A stretch of DNA of 64,000 nucleotides from Neisseriaceae bacterium CLB008. Lineage in GTDB: Bacteria; Pseudomonadota; Gammaproteobacteria; Burkholderiales; Neisseriaceae. The stretch is from the NCBI GenBank assembly GCA_041228285.1, contig CP166133.1, positions 2,203,380 to 2,267,379 of the forward strand, given 5' to 3'. How positions within the stretch are numbered: position 1 is the stretch's first letter; every line of letters starts with the position of its first letter. Positions 53,058-62,561 of the stretch are shown here, in pieces. The notes below the pieces were generated by a model, which did no database searches, was not told where the DNA came from, and saw only the letters and a program-made list of their open reading frames with translations. The position numbers and the translations under genes are program-made.

Positions 53058-53516
53058 ATGAAATGTCCATTTTGTGCCCATACTGAAACACAGGTGGTCG
53101 ATTCTCGTTTAATCGAAGAGACCAACAGCGTGCGTCGACGCCGTCGTTGCGCCGTGTGCGACAAACGCTTTAACACGTTTGAAACCGCCGAGGTGCGTCT
53201 GCCCAATATCATCAAAAGCACGGGCCAACGCACTGAGTTTGACCCGCAAAAGCTGCAAACCAGCTTTGAGCGCGCCTTACACAAACGACCCGTTTCAACC
53301 CACTTAGTAGATGAAGCCGTGGCCCGCATCATCCAACAGCTGCTACAACTAGGCGAGCGCGAGGTAACTTCGCGCGCGCTGGGCGAAATGGTCATGGCCG
53401 AACTGGCCAAGCTAGATAAAGTGGCCTATGTCCGTTTTGCTTCGGTATACCGAAGCTTTGCCGACGTAGATGAGTTTACCCACACCATCGCCACGCTAGA
53501 CCAAGAAAACAAATAA
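53058..53516 (+). CDS. nrdR: Transcriptional repressor of ribonucleotide reductase genes
   Basis: A 152-residue regulator with an N-terminal zinc ribbon (Cys3, Cys6 in KCPFCAH; Cys31, Cys34 in CAVCDKRF) and an ATP-cone domain that senses dATP/ATP ([56 protein letters not shown]). It represses nrd operons when dATP is high. Length and motifs are standard. Divergent from the tRNA-Leu array; ribD follows after an 80-base gap containing a hairpin. Confidence 0.96.
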   Translation: MKCPFCAHTETQVVDSRLIEETNSVRRRRRCAVCDKRFNTFETAEVRLPNIIKSTGQRTEFDPQKLQTSFERALHKRPVSTHLVDEAVARIIQQLLQLGEREVTSRALGEMVMAELAKLDKVAYVRFASVYRSFADVDEFTHTIATLDQENK

Positions 53517-53527
53517 ACCAATGTCCC

Positions 53528-53561
53528 GACGACAAGCGCACTTTTCAGTGCGCTTGTCGTC
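53528..53561 (+). terminator. 14-bp hairpin between nrdR and ribD
   Basis: GACGACAAGCGCAC and GTGCGCTTGTCGTC form a perfect 14-bp stem around TTTTCA. No T-run follows, so termination may be partial and ribD could be read through. Confidence 0.55.
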
Positions 53562-53596
53562 TAATAAAGGGTCGTCACCTTATAGAAAGCCCTCCC

Positions 53597-54724
53597 TTGT
53601 CTGATTTCATTACCGCGCCGGATGCCCAACCCTTTAGCCTATTCGACCAACAAACCATGTGCCGCGCGCTGCATCTGGCCGAAAAAGGCAAAAACAGCAC
53701 CAGCCCCAACCCTCGCGTAGGCTGCGTCATCAGCAAAGATAATCAGATCATTGGCGAAGGCTTTCATCTTCAGGCCGGCACCCCTCACGCCGAAGTTCAC
53801 GCCCTAGCCCAGGCAGGCGATGCCGCCGAAGGCGCCACAGCCTACGTCACCCTAGAGCCTTGTAGCCACTACGGCCGCACGCCACCCTGTGCCCAAGCCT
53901 TAATCGACGCCAAGATCAGCCGCGTGGTAATGGCACAGCTCGACCCCAACCCACTGGTGGCCGGCAACGGCCAGAAAATGCTGGAACAGGCCGGCATCAT
54001 CACGCAAGTCGGCCTCTTGGAAGAAGACGCACGCGCGCTGAATCGTGGGTTTTTATCCCGCATTGAGCGCCAACGCCCGTTTATCTTCTTAAAATGCGCC
54101 GCCAGCCTAGACGGTAAAACCGCACTCAACAACGGCGCCAGCCAATGGATCACTGGCCCAGAGGCGCGCCAAGAAGTGCAGGCCTTACGCGCCCAAAGCT
54201 GCGCCGTTCTCACCGGCGTAGGCACGGTTTTAGCCGACGACCCTAGACTCACCGTACGGGAAATGACCACGCTACGCCAACCCACGCGCGTGGTGTTAGA
54301 CACCCATTTACGCACCCCCCTCACCGCCCAAGTCCTCGACACCCACCAGGCCCCCACCCTCATCATGACAGCCGTCAACGACGCTGCCCAACACCAGCCC
54401 TATTTAGATCGTGGCGTTCAAGTCATTGTGGTGGCGTTGGTTAACGACCGTTTAGACTTACTCGACGCGGTTACTAAACTGGCGGCTTTAGGCATTGGCG
54501 AGCTCATGGTAGAAGCCGGCAGCATCCTCAACGGCGCCTTTTTACAGGCCAATCTGGTGGATGAAATCGTGCTGTTCCAGGCGCCCAAAATTCTGGGCCA
54601 TCAGGCCCAAGGGCTGTTTGCCCTAGACGAAGCCACTGTTTTGGCCGACTGTAGCCAGTGGGTGACCCAAAGCCTCACCCTTGTCGGCGCCGACAGTAAA
54701 TGGATACTGCACCCGCAGCCCTAG
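53597..54724 (+). CDS. ribD: Riboflavin biosynthesis deaminase/reductase
   Basis: A 375-residue bifunctional enzyme. The N-terminal cytidine-deaminase-like domain carries the zinc site in GTPHAEVHALAQAG and TLEPCSHYGRTPPCAQAL; the C-terminal reductase domain begins near FIFLKCAASLDGKTALNNG and holds ITGPEARQEVQALRAQ and ELMVEAGSILNGAF. It carries out the second and third steps of riboflavin synthesis from GTP. The start is uncertain: the TTG at 53597 has no clear ribosome-binding site and an ATG at 53660 (MCRALHLAEKG) would still include the whole deaminase domain. Confidence 0.93.
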   Translation: MSDFITAPDAQPFSLFDQQTMCRALHLAEKGKNSTSPNPRVGCVISKDNQIIGEGFHLQAGTPHAEVHALAQAGDAAEGATAYVTLEPCSHYGRTPPCAQALIDAKISRVVMAQLDPNPLVAGNGQKMLEQAGIITQVGLLEEDARALNRGFLSRIERQRPFIFLKCAASLDGKTALNNGASQWITGPEARQEVQALRAQSCAVLTGVGTVLADDPRLTVREMTTLRQPTRVVLDTHLRTPLTAQVLDTHQAPTLIMTAVNDAAQHQPYLDRGVQVIVVALVNDRLDLLDAVTKLAALGIGELMVEAGSILNGAFLQANLVDEIVLFQAPKILGHQAQGLFALDEATVLADCSQWVTQSLTLVGADSKWILHPQP

Positions 54725-54752
54725 CCCTGCACCCACGCCCAAATCAAACGCG

Positions 54753-54780
54753 GCCTGAATCCCTTTGATTCGGGCTTTTT
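54753..54780 (+). terminator. Terminator after ribD
   Basis: GCCTGAATC and GATTCGGGC form a 9-bp stem (one G-U pair) around CCTTT, followed by TTTTT. Confidence 0.85.
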
Positions 54781-54819
54781 CATGCCCTATAGGGTTGATT
54801 GCATGGAAGGAGCAGCTAG

Positions 54820-57800
54820 GTGATAATGGGCCATCGATGCCCACCTCATAGCCTATTGCCCATGCTTTATTTACACCAGTCTAACCGCCTTGAAAACCTA
54901 GCCCACACGTTTACGGCGTTTCAAAAAAATCAGCCCTTAAGCAATCCGTTTGCGAAAGAGCAGATTGTGGTGCAAAGCCGAGGCATGGGCCGCTACCTAC
55001 ACGTTTTTTTGGCTCAAGAAATCGGCATTGCCGCCAACCTCAAGCTCACCCTGCCGGCCAGCTTTAGCTGGCAACTGATGGTGTCTGTCTTGCCTGGCCT
55101 GCAACCCAATAGCCCATTTGCTACCGAAGCCATGGCTTGGCGCCTGTTTGCCTACTTCCAAGCCCACCTACACCCTAGCGCCCCCAGCATCGACCCCGTT
55201 TTTGAACCGCTGCGCCATTATTTGGCTCTGGGCGAAGAGGCCGCCTTCGATCTTGCCAACAAGCTGGCGGATATTTTTGACCAATACTTGGTGTATCGCC
55301 CTCATTGGATTCAAACATGGGAAGCGGGTCGACTGAACGATCTGGGCGAACACGAGCCTTGGCAAGCACGCCTCTGGCAATACCTAAGCGAGCATCCGGC
55401 GCCGCATCGGGTGCGTATGTGGGATCAGCTATTGGCGGCACTGCCTCAGGCCCAAGTCGATGGCCGCCTGCCAGAGCGCATCAACATTTTTGGCATCGCC
55501 ACGCTGGCCCCCATGTACATTGAGCTGTTTAATCAACTGGCCCAGTATATTGACGTGCATTTATTTGCCCTGAATCCGAGTGCGGAACACTGGGGCCACG
55601 TGATTGAACCGGCGATGATTTTACAGCTGCCGCCCGAACAACAATCCCTTTTAGAAACTGGCCATCCCTTATTGGCGTCACTAGGCAAGCAAGGCCGTGA
55701 CTTCTTTGATGCCCTCGCCGTCGACATGACGGTGGGCCACGACATTGACGTCTTCGAAGAAACGCCTGACGGCACATTGCTGCAACAGCTACAAGGTGAC
55801 CTATTGCATTTACGTCTGCCTGACGCCAGCCATCAGGCACGACTACACGATGGCTCGATTCAAATCCACAGCGCCCACAGCCCGCTACGCGAACTACAAA
55901 TTCTGAAAAACCAGCTGCTGGCACGTCTCGAGGCCGATCCCAGCCTCAGCTACCAAGACATTGCCGTGCTCACTCCGAATATTGACGCTTATGCGCCCTT
56001 TATCGACGCCCTATTTGGCCAGCATGACGACCAGCCCTATTTGCCTTTTACCTTAACCGACACCAAGATCCTCAGCAGCCATCCGTTTCTCTTCGCCTTC
56101 GCGGCGCTCTTAGAGTTATTGGACGGTCGTTTCGAACTGGATCAGGTGTTGGCACTGCTCGATGCTGAGCCACTGCGGCGACGCTTTGATTTGACCGAGC
56201 GCGACATTGACGTCATTCGCCAACACATCACCCAAATGAACATCCACTGGGGCCTAGACGAAACCATGCGGCGCCAATACGGTGGCCAAGACGATGCCTT
56301 TACCTGGGCTCAGGGTTTAGAGCGGCTGATTCTCGGCTTTATGCTCCCCAGCCACCACAGCAACGGCAGCCCTTTGCTGTGGGCCAATAAGGCGCCCAGC
56401 GGCCTCAGCCATCAACACATGACGGTGCTGGCCCAGTTCAGCACCCTCTTACGCACCTTAGGCAGCATTCATCAGGCTTGGCAGCAGCCCGCCAGCATGG
56501 ACGACTGGTGGCAGCGCATCCAAGACAGCATCCAGGCCTTATTTTTATTTGCCGACGACGACCAAACCGCCGACGGCCATTTGCAACAAAGCCTGCAAAA
56601 ACTCATCGAAAGCGTACACTTGGCCCAAAGCCATGAGCTGACGGTCGGCTTTCCCATCGTTAAAGCCCACATTTTGCGCTATCTGGATAGCAAAAACGAC
56701 GCCAGCTTTTTACGCGGCGGCATCACTTTTTGCAGCATGGTGCCGATGCGCAGCCTGCCGTTTAAAGTGCTGTGCCTGATCGGCCTCAACGACGGCGAGT
56801 TTCCACGCGATGAAAAAGCCGACAGCTTTGATTTAATCGCTGCCCATCCCAAAAAGGGCGATCGCTCCCGCCGCAATGACGACCAATACCTCTTTTTAGA
56901 AGCCCTGATGAGCGCCCGTGAAGTGCTGTATCTCTCCTACGTTGGCCGCAGCATTAAAAACAACGACCCGCTGCCCCCCTCGACCTTGGTCAGCGAACTC
57001 ATCGACACGGTGGCCAATATGACCGGCGCACTGCCGCAAGATCTGCACGACCACTGGGTCATCGCGCATCCACTACAGCCTTTTTCCAAAAGCTATTTCA
57101 ACGCGCATAATCCACGCCTCATCAGCTACGACGAAGACCTAGCCGCCGCCCTGAATCAACCCGAGACAGAGCCGCAACCGTTTTTAAACGCCCTCAGCAT
57201 CGAGCAAGACGCATCGCCCCAATTGGCGTTAAACGACCTCCTCAGCTTTTGGCGTAATCCTGTGCGCGCCTGGCTTAACCAAACGCTAGGCCTCTACCCG
57301 ACCTATTGGGGCAAAGACCAAACCCCGCATGAGCCTTTCAGCCTCGACTCAGGCCAGCAGGCCCGAGTGCATCAAGCCTTTTTACAGGCCAAACTGGCTC
57401 ATCACGACTACGCCGACACCAGCGCCTACCTACAGGCCATCGACGCCCTCCCTGTGGGCGAGCTGGGCGTTTTAATCAACGAGGCCGCCCAGCACAGCAT
57501 CAAAAAGCTGGCCTTACCCGACGCCATTCTCAGCCCTAAGCTACCGCACACGCCCATTCAAATCAGGGTCAACGACACCCTCATCAGCGGCTATCTGGGA
57601 GAGCTGCATCAGGCCGGTCAAGTATTTTTAGCGGCGCAAAGCATGAACGCGCCCATGCGCATTAACCAGCTATTGCTGCACCTTGTCCTCAATGCGGTTA
57701 GGCCCACAGGCCCCGACGCTTATGAAACCCACGTATTTTACATGGATAAAGACGGCAACAGCGTCAGCCAAACCTATGCCGAGCTGCCGCAGCCACAGGC

Positions 57801-58122
57801 GCATAATCTACTCGAGCAGTGGCTGGCTTATTATCATGCGGGGCTAGCGCGGCCACTGCCGTTTTTTGCCCGCACGTCCTTATCCTGTGCCGAAGCCTAT
57901 TGGGAAACCCTACAAAAAACCGACAGCGAACCACAGGCGCAAGAACGGGCCGTAAAAACCGCCTATCAGCGCTTTATCGGCAACCACCACAGCCCAGGCC
58001 AACAGCAAGACCAAGAAGTTGCCATGGTGTTCGCCGGCCATGACCCGATAGACGACCCAGAATTTATGCGCTTGGTCACCGACCTTTTGGTGCCGGTATT
58101 GACCTTAGGACAACACGAATGA
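54820..58122 (+). CDS. recC: Exodeoxyribonuclease V gamma subunit
   Basis: A 1100-residue subunit of the RecBCD helicase-nuclease, which recognises Chi and holds the complex on DNA. The N-terminal part has inactivated helicase-like domains (YLHQSNRLENLAHTFTAF, QSRGMGRYLHVFLAQEIG) and the block GGITFCSMVPMRSLPFKVLC is typical of RecC. The GTG at 54820 lies at ideal distance from GAAGGAG, while the ATG at 54862 that fits most homologues (MLYLHQSNRLENL) has no ribosome-binding site; the GTG is preferred with caution. The stop overlaps recB (ATGA). Confidence 0.9.
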   Translation: MIMGHRCPPHSLLPMLYLHQSNRLENLAHTFTAFQKNQPLSNPFAKEQIVVQSRGMGRYLHVFLAQEIGIAANLKLTLPASFSWQLMVSVLPGLQPNSPFATEAMAWRLFAYFQAHLHPSAPSIDPVFEPLRHYLALGEEAAFDLANKLADIFDQYLVYRPHWIQTWEAGRLNDLGEHEPWQARLWQYLSEHPAPHRVRMWDQLLAALPQAQVDGRLPERINIFGIATLAPMYIELFNQLAQYIDVHLFALNPSAEHWGHVIEPAMILQLPPEQQSLLETGHPLLASLGKQGRDFFDALAVDMTVGHDIDVFEETPDGTLLQQLQGDLLHLRLPDASHQARLHDGSIQIHSAHSPLRELQILKNQLLARLEADPSLSYQDIAVLTPNIDAYAPFIDALFGQHDDQPYLPFTLTDTKILSSHPFLFAFAALLELLDGRFELDQVLALLDAEPLRRRFDLTERDIDVIRQHITQMNIHWGLDETMRRQYGGQDDAFTWAQGLERLILGFMLPSHHSNGSPLLWANKAPSGLSHQHMTVLAQFSTLLRTLGSIHQAWQQPASMDDWWQRIQDSIQALFLFADDDQTADGHLQQSLQKLIESVHLAQSHELTVGFPIVKAHILRYLDSKNDASFLRGGITFCSMVPMRSLPFKVLCLIGLNDGEFPRDEKADSFDLIAAHPKKGDRSRRNDDQYLFLEALMSAREVLYLSYVGRSIKNNDPLPPSTLVSELIDTVANMTGALPQDLHDHWVIAHPLQPFSKSYFNAHNPRLISYDEDLAAALNQPETEPQPFLNALSIEQDASPQLALNDLLSFWRNPVRAWLNQTLGLYPTYWGKDQTPHEPFSLDSGQQARVHQAFLQAKLAHHDYADTSAYLQAIDALPVGELGVLINEAAQHSIKKLALPDAILSPKLPHTPIQIRVNDTLISGYLGELHQAGQVFLAAQSMNAPMRINQLLLHLVLNAVRPTGPDAYETHVFYMDKDGNSVSQTYAELPQPQAHNLLEQWLAYYHAGLARPLPFFARTSLSCAEAYWETLQKTDSEPQAQERAVKTAYQRFIGNHHSPGQQQDQEVAMVFAGHDPIDDPEFMRLVTDLLVPVLTLGQHE

Positions 58123-61100
58123 GCATAGCCGCCCCCCCTGCCTACCAGCCTTTTGACCCACTGACGGTACCCATTGCGGGCGTTAATCTGGTTGAGGCCA
58201 GCGCTGGCACCGGCAAAACCTGGAGCATTGCCGCCCTTTACCTACGGCTGGTTCTACAGCAGCGTCTGCCCGTGGCCAGTATTTTGGTGGTGACCTACAC
58301 CCGCGCCGCCACGGCCGAACTTAAAAGCCGACTGCGGGCGCGTTTAAACGAGGCTCTGTATTATCTAGAAGGTCGCCTCAGTAACGATCAGGTGGATGAA
58401 TTTTTAATCACCCTCCTAGGCCAGCTCGAAGAGCCTGTCCCCCAACAGGTTTTGCGCCTCAAAGCGGCCATCAGCCAGTTTGACAACGCCGCCATTTACA
58501 CCATTCACGGCTTTTGCCAGCGGGTCTTAAAAGACAGCGCCTTTGTCTGCGCCAGCCCGTTTCAGGTCAAGCTGGTGCAAGAGCAGGATGACGTCTTGCT
58601 GCGCCTAGCCGAAGACTTTTGGCGCCACCACGTCAGCCACGACGCCATCTGGGCGCAACTGGTGTATCAACACCAGCTCGATCCACAAGCCTTATTAATG
58701 GCCATCAAAGCCCATCTGAGTAAGCCTTATTTGATCACCGACCAGCCAGAAAGCAGCCTCGCCAACGCCGTTGAGCGACTACAAACCCAGTGGCACAGCC
58801 TCAGTGAGGCTGACATCGGCGCCATGAGCGATCAGTTTTGGGCCATTCACGCCTGCCTCAACGGCAATAAATACCGCAAAACCACCTTCGAGGCCGTGTT
58901 TCAAACCCTGCTTCGAGCCAAGCAAGAACAGGACGTCCATCGCCTGCTGCCGCAGCAGGCCAATCTGTTAAAGCTAGACCCTGAAGCCTTGGTGGCCGGT
59001 GCCAAAAAAGGCATGGCTGAGCAGCTACAAGACCTCAGCGCGTTTCTACCACTGGGGCCATTATTGCGCGCACTGTCGGGCTACCAAAACGCCGTAAACG
59101 ATGAATTAACCCGACTGAAGCTGGCCTTTTTAGCCTTTCTCAACGACGGCATGCTGGCCTATAACCGCACCCATCAGCAACGCCGTTTTGATGATTTACT
59201 CTTAGACTTAGGCCAAGCCATCAGCCATGAGCAGCAAGGCCCAGCCCTGGCGGCCAGCATGGCGCAAGAATGGCAGGTGGCCTTGATCGATGAGTTCCAA
59301 GACACCGATCCAATTCAATACGACATTTTCCAGCGTGCCTTTGTCGCCAACCAACGGCCGCTGTTTTTGGTAGGCGACCCCAAACAGGCCATTTATAAAT
59401 TTCGCGGCGCCGACATTTTTGCCTATTTAGAAGCCGCCCAATCGGCCGATCATCGCTACACCTTAGCCACCAACTTTCGCAGCCACCAAGCCTTGGTTGA
59501 GGGCATTGGCCAGCTGTTTACGCGCCATCCGCAGCCTTTTTTACTGCCCTATATTAGCTATAACGAGGTCAAGGCCCACCGCGCCGATCCTGTGGTGTCG
59601 CCCTACGATACCCCGATTCAGGTCTATAGCCTAAACACAGCCGACGACGACAAGCCCAACCTCAATAAAGACGTGGCTCGAGCCCGCTCGGCTGATTATT
59701 GCGCCCAAGACATCGCCGTCAAATTAACCACTGCGGCCAACGGCCATTATCGCCTCGGCGATGCGCCGCTACAGGCCGGCGACATTGCGGTACTGGTCAG
59801 CACCCACAATCAGGGCAAACAAATCGCCCAAGCGCTGCGCCAGCGCCACATCGACTCTGTGTCCCTCAGCCAAGAATCCGTCTTCGCCAGCAGCGAGGCC
59901 AAGGCGATTTATGAGCTGCTCAGCTGGTGGCTTAATCCGACCCACAACGCCAGCATGCGGCTGGTGCTGGCTAATCTATTTTTTGGCTACAGCGCCGAGG
60001 CCATTTATGCCCTCAACCAAAATGAAGCACAGGCCCTACAGCTGATTGAAGAGGCGCAGCAGGCCCACGACTTATGGCAACGAAAAGGCGTGTTTTATGC
60101 CTACCAGCACTTCACGGCCCGCCATCAGGTTCAAGCGCGGCTGCTCAGCCAACGACAAGAGCGCAGCCTCACCAATCTGACCCAGATGATGGAATTACTG
60201 TCGGAAGAGGCACCGAAGCACTTCAGCATTCATGGCCTCCACGAATGGCTACAGCAGCAAATCATCGCCGCTCATGAAGGCAAGGCCCGCTCCGAAGCGG
60301 CGCAGCTGCGCCTAGAGAGCGATGAGCATCTGGTGAAGATCATCACCATTCATGCCTCCAAAGGCCTGCAATATCCCTTGGTGTATTGTCCTTATTTGTG
60401 GGACGCCAAATCACCTAGCCGCCAACAACAGGCTTTTTACAGCCTTCATCACGCGCAAAAAGGCACCCTACTCTTAACCGAAGAACAGGTCAGCGACGCA
60501 GACCGTGAACAGGTGTTGCTGGAACAGCAGGCTGAACAGCTGCGCCTACTGTATGTCGCCCTAACCCGCGCGAAAGAACTGCTGGTGCTGAATTTAGGCA
60601 ACCCGGAAACGGCCGAACACAGCGCCATTCAATACCTATTGGCCGAGCAGCCTTTAAATTTTGATGCAGAAGGCCGCTATTTTCAGCGCCAGCCTCAGCC
60701 GCAAGACGACCCCCTACAGGTGCCTCAGGCCCACGCCAGCGAGCGCCATCAGGCGCGCCACTACACCGCGAGCCCTCGCCCGTTTGTGCTGCACACCAGC
60801 TTTTCCAGCCTCAGCCGCCACACCCAAAGCATCAGCAACTCGGATGACGTCATGCCTCAGCTCGACCCAGCCGAACACAGCACACAAAGCGTGGAAACCC
60901 TCTCGACTGCCGTCGATTTAGACACGCCCACTTCGTTCACCTTTCCCAAAGGCGCCCATGCCGGCGTTTGCCTGCATAGTCTATTGGAGCATTACGACTT
61001 CCGCTTGGCCGCCGCCGATCAGCCTAATATCGATACCTTGCGCGACATTTTGGCCCAAAGCGGCTTCGAGCCCAGCTGGTACGAACCGCTGATGCCGATG

Positions 61101-61649
61101 TTAGACGCCACCAGCAGCGCCTATTTAAACGCGGCTGGACATAGCCAGCTACGCGCGATTGAGCCGGGTAAGCGACTAGACGAACTCAACTTCCTGTTTT
61201 CGGCCCAAGGGTTTAATCTGCAACAGTTAAAACACACCCTACGCCAAAGCCAGTTCGGCCTACCCGAGGCCATGCATCAGGCCATCGACGCCCTCACGTT
61301 TAAAGAGGTCAATGGCTACATCAACGGCTTCATTGACCTGATTTGCCAAGACGAACAGGGCGCGGTTTACGTCATCGACTATAAATCCAATCACCTAGGC
61401 TATGAGAGCGAGCGCTACACGCCCGAAGCGCTAGTGGGTGCCATGGCAGAACACCATTATTATTTACAGGCCATGCTCTACGCCGTCGCCACCCGCCGCT
61501 ATTTCCGTAGCCGCCACATGGCGCTGCCGGCGCTACACATTCGCTATTTATTTTTACGCGGCCTGCTACCCGAAAGCCAAAATGGCATTTGGTCCTGGGA
61601 TTTAGACGAGGCGCTGCTGCTGCAGCTAGAGGCCTGTTTGAGCGAATAG
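58119..61649 (+). CDS. recB: Exodeoxyribonuclease V beta subunit
   Basis: A 1176-residue helicase-nuclease. UvrD-type helicase with Walker A in VEASAGTGKTWSIAAL near residue 27, Walker B VALIDEFQDTDPIQYDIF near 389, LVGDPKQAIYKFRGADIF, and motifs IITIHASKGLQYPLVYCP and LRLLYVALTRAKE. The C-terminal RecB nuclease domain contains GYINGFIDLI and VYVIDYKSNHLG around residue 1085, the Asp-x-Lys metal centre. It is translationally coupled to recC. No recD follows; the next gene is convergent pdxH, so a RecD subunit, if present, is encoded elsewhere. Confidence 0.93.
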   Translation: MSIAAPPAYQPFDPLTVPIAGVNLVEASAGTGKTWSIAALYLRLVLQQRLPVASILVVTYTRAATAELKSRLRARLNEALYYLEGRLSNDQVDEFLITLLGQLEEPVPQQVLRLKAAISQFDNAAIYTIHGFCQRVLKDSAFVCASPFQVKLVQEQDDVLLRLAEDFWRHHVSHDAIWAQLVYQHQLDPQALLMAIKAHLSKPYLITDQPESSLANAVERLQTQWHSLSEADIGAMSDQFWAIHACLNGNKYRKTTFEAVFQTLLRAKQEQDVHRLLPQQANLLKLDPEALVAGAKKGMAEQLQDLSAFLPLGPLLRALSGYQNAVNDELTRLKLAFLAFLNDGMLAYNRTHQQRRFDDLLLDLGQAISHEQQGPALAASMAQEWQVALIDEFQDTDPIQYDIFQRAFVANQRPLFLVGDPKQAIYKFRGADIFAYLEAAQSADHRYTLATNFRSHQALVEGIGQLFTRHPQPFLLPYISYNEVKAHRADPVVSPYDTPIQVYSLNTADDDKPNLNKDVARARSADYCAQDIAVKLTTAANGHYRLGDAPLQAGDIAVLVSTHNQGKQIAQALRQRHIDSVSLSQESVFASSEAKAIYELLSWWLNPTHNASMRLVLANLFFGYSAEAIYALNQNEAQALQLIEEAQQAHDLWQRKGVFYAYQHFTARHQVQARLLSQRQERSLTNLTQMMELLSEEAPKHFSIHGLHEWLQQQIIAAHEGKARSEAAQLRLESDEHLVKIITIHASKGLQYPLVYCPYLWDAKSPSRQQQAFYSLHHAQKGTLLLTEEQVSDADREQVLLEQQAEQLRLLYVALTRAKELLVLNLGNPETAEHSAIQYLLAEQPLNFDAEGRYFQRQPQPQDDPLQVPQAHASERHQARHYTASPRPFVLHTSFSSLSRHTQSISNSDDVMPQLDPAEHSTQSVETLSTAVDLDTPTSFTFPKGAHAGVCLHSLLEHYDFRLAAADQPNIDTLRDILAQSGFEPSWYEPLMPMLDATSSAYLNAAGHSQLRAIEPGKRLDELNFLFSAQGFNLQQLKHTLRQSQFGLPEAMHQAIDALTFKEVNGYINGFIDLICQDEQGAVYVIDYKSNHLGYESERYTPEALVGAMAEHHYYLQAMLYAVATRRYFRSRHMALPALHIRYLFLRGLLPESQNGIWSWDLDEALLLQLEACLSE

Positions 61650-61719
61650 GCTGCTGAAGTGTCTCTTTAACTTAGTTTTAAATAAGGCGGTGGCTAGGCA
61701 GCGCCTCCCTAGTAAACAA

Positions 61720-61758
61720 AACGAACAGGCCACGACAATGCGTCGTGGCCTGTTCGTT
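61720..61758. terminator. 17-bp hairpin terminator between recB and pdxH
   Basis: AACGAACAGGCCACGAC and GTCGTGGCCTGTTCGTT form a perfect 17-bp stem around AATGC. On the minus strand it is followed by a T-rich stretch (TTTGTTTACT), so it serves pdxH best. Confidence 0.82.
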
Positions 61759-61771
61759 CAACCATATTAAC

Positions 61772-62416
61772 CTAAGGCGCTAAGCGCTCTTTTTCCCACT
61801 CATTGTGATCCGGGTTTAATAAATACACCACCCGATCATGCAGGCGACTCGGCCGCCCTTGCCAAAATTCAACCCGATCGGGGGTCAGTACATAGCCACC
61901 CCAATGAGGTGGACGCGGCACCGACATAGGGTGTTTTAACCCAAACTGAGCCGCACGAGTCACCAAGACCGATTTACCGATGATGGTTTTACTTTGTTCA
62001 CTGGCCCAAGCGCCCACTCGAGAGGCATAGGGCCGGGACGCAAAATACTCATCTGAAACAGCTTCGCTGGCCTTGGCCACCGTGCCCTCAATCCGCACCG
62101 AGCGCTCTAGCTCCGGCCAAAAAAACGTCAGCGCCGCAAATGGATGAGCGCCTAAGGCCTGGCCTTTACGGCTTTCGTAATTGGTAAAGAACACAAAGCC
62201 GCCCTCAGCCACTTCTTTGAGCAACACCACCCGCGCCGTCGGTCGACCATCGGCGCCGACCGTGGCCAAATTCATGGCCGTGGGCTCGTTTACTTGAGCA
62301 TTCATGGCTTCTTTTAACCACACTTCAAACTGACTCACCGGCGACGGCAAACACTCTTTAATGGACAGCTCCTTCTTAGAGTAATCCTGTCTGATCTCGT
62401 GTAAATCCAAACTCAT
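61772..62416 (-). CDS. pdxH: Pyridoxamine 5'-phosphate oxidase
   Basis: A 214-residue FMN enzyme that makes pyridoxal phosphate. N-terminal [15 protein letters not shown], substrate/FMN residues in [39 protein letters not shown], the [12 protein letters not shown] segment and the C-terminal [18 protein letters not shown]. The ATG at 62416 follows GGGAG and gives the family length; an upstream in-frame start adds 11 residues. Convergent with recB and divergent from hemA. Confidence 0.94.
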   Translation of the reverse strand: MSLDLHEIRQDYSKKELSIKECLPSPVSQFEVWLKEAMNAQVNEPTAMNLATVGADGRPTARVVLLKEVAEGGFVFFTNYESRKGQALGAHPFAALTFFWPELERSVRIEGTVAKASEAVSDEYFASRPYASRVGAWASEQSKTIIGKSVLVTRAAQFGLKHPMSVPRPPHWGGYVLTPDRVEFWQGRPSRLHDRVVYLLNPDHNEWEKERLAP

Positions 62417-62501
62417 TCTCTGCTCCCGTAAAGCGATTAGTGACACCAATATACGCTGTTTTCAGCCCTTAGAGCGGCCTTTTTAAACGCATGCTTTGGC
62501 T

Positions 62502-62530
62502 TTGTTTTCTTGTCATTTTTGGCGTATAAT
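62502..62530 (+). promoter_or_regulatory. Candidate sigma-70 promoter of hemA
   Basis: TTGTTT (62502-62507), a 17-base spacer, and a perfect TATAAT (62525-62530), 32 bases before the hemA start. Confidence 0.7.
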
Positions 62531-62561
62531 ACCGTGTTTTATCTTGAAACTTGACCCCGAC

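Noticed and set aside
53520-53600. FMN riboswitch before ribD
   Set aside because: The 80-base gap contains only one hairpin, too short for an RFN element and without its conserved blocks.
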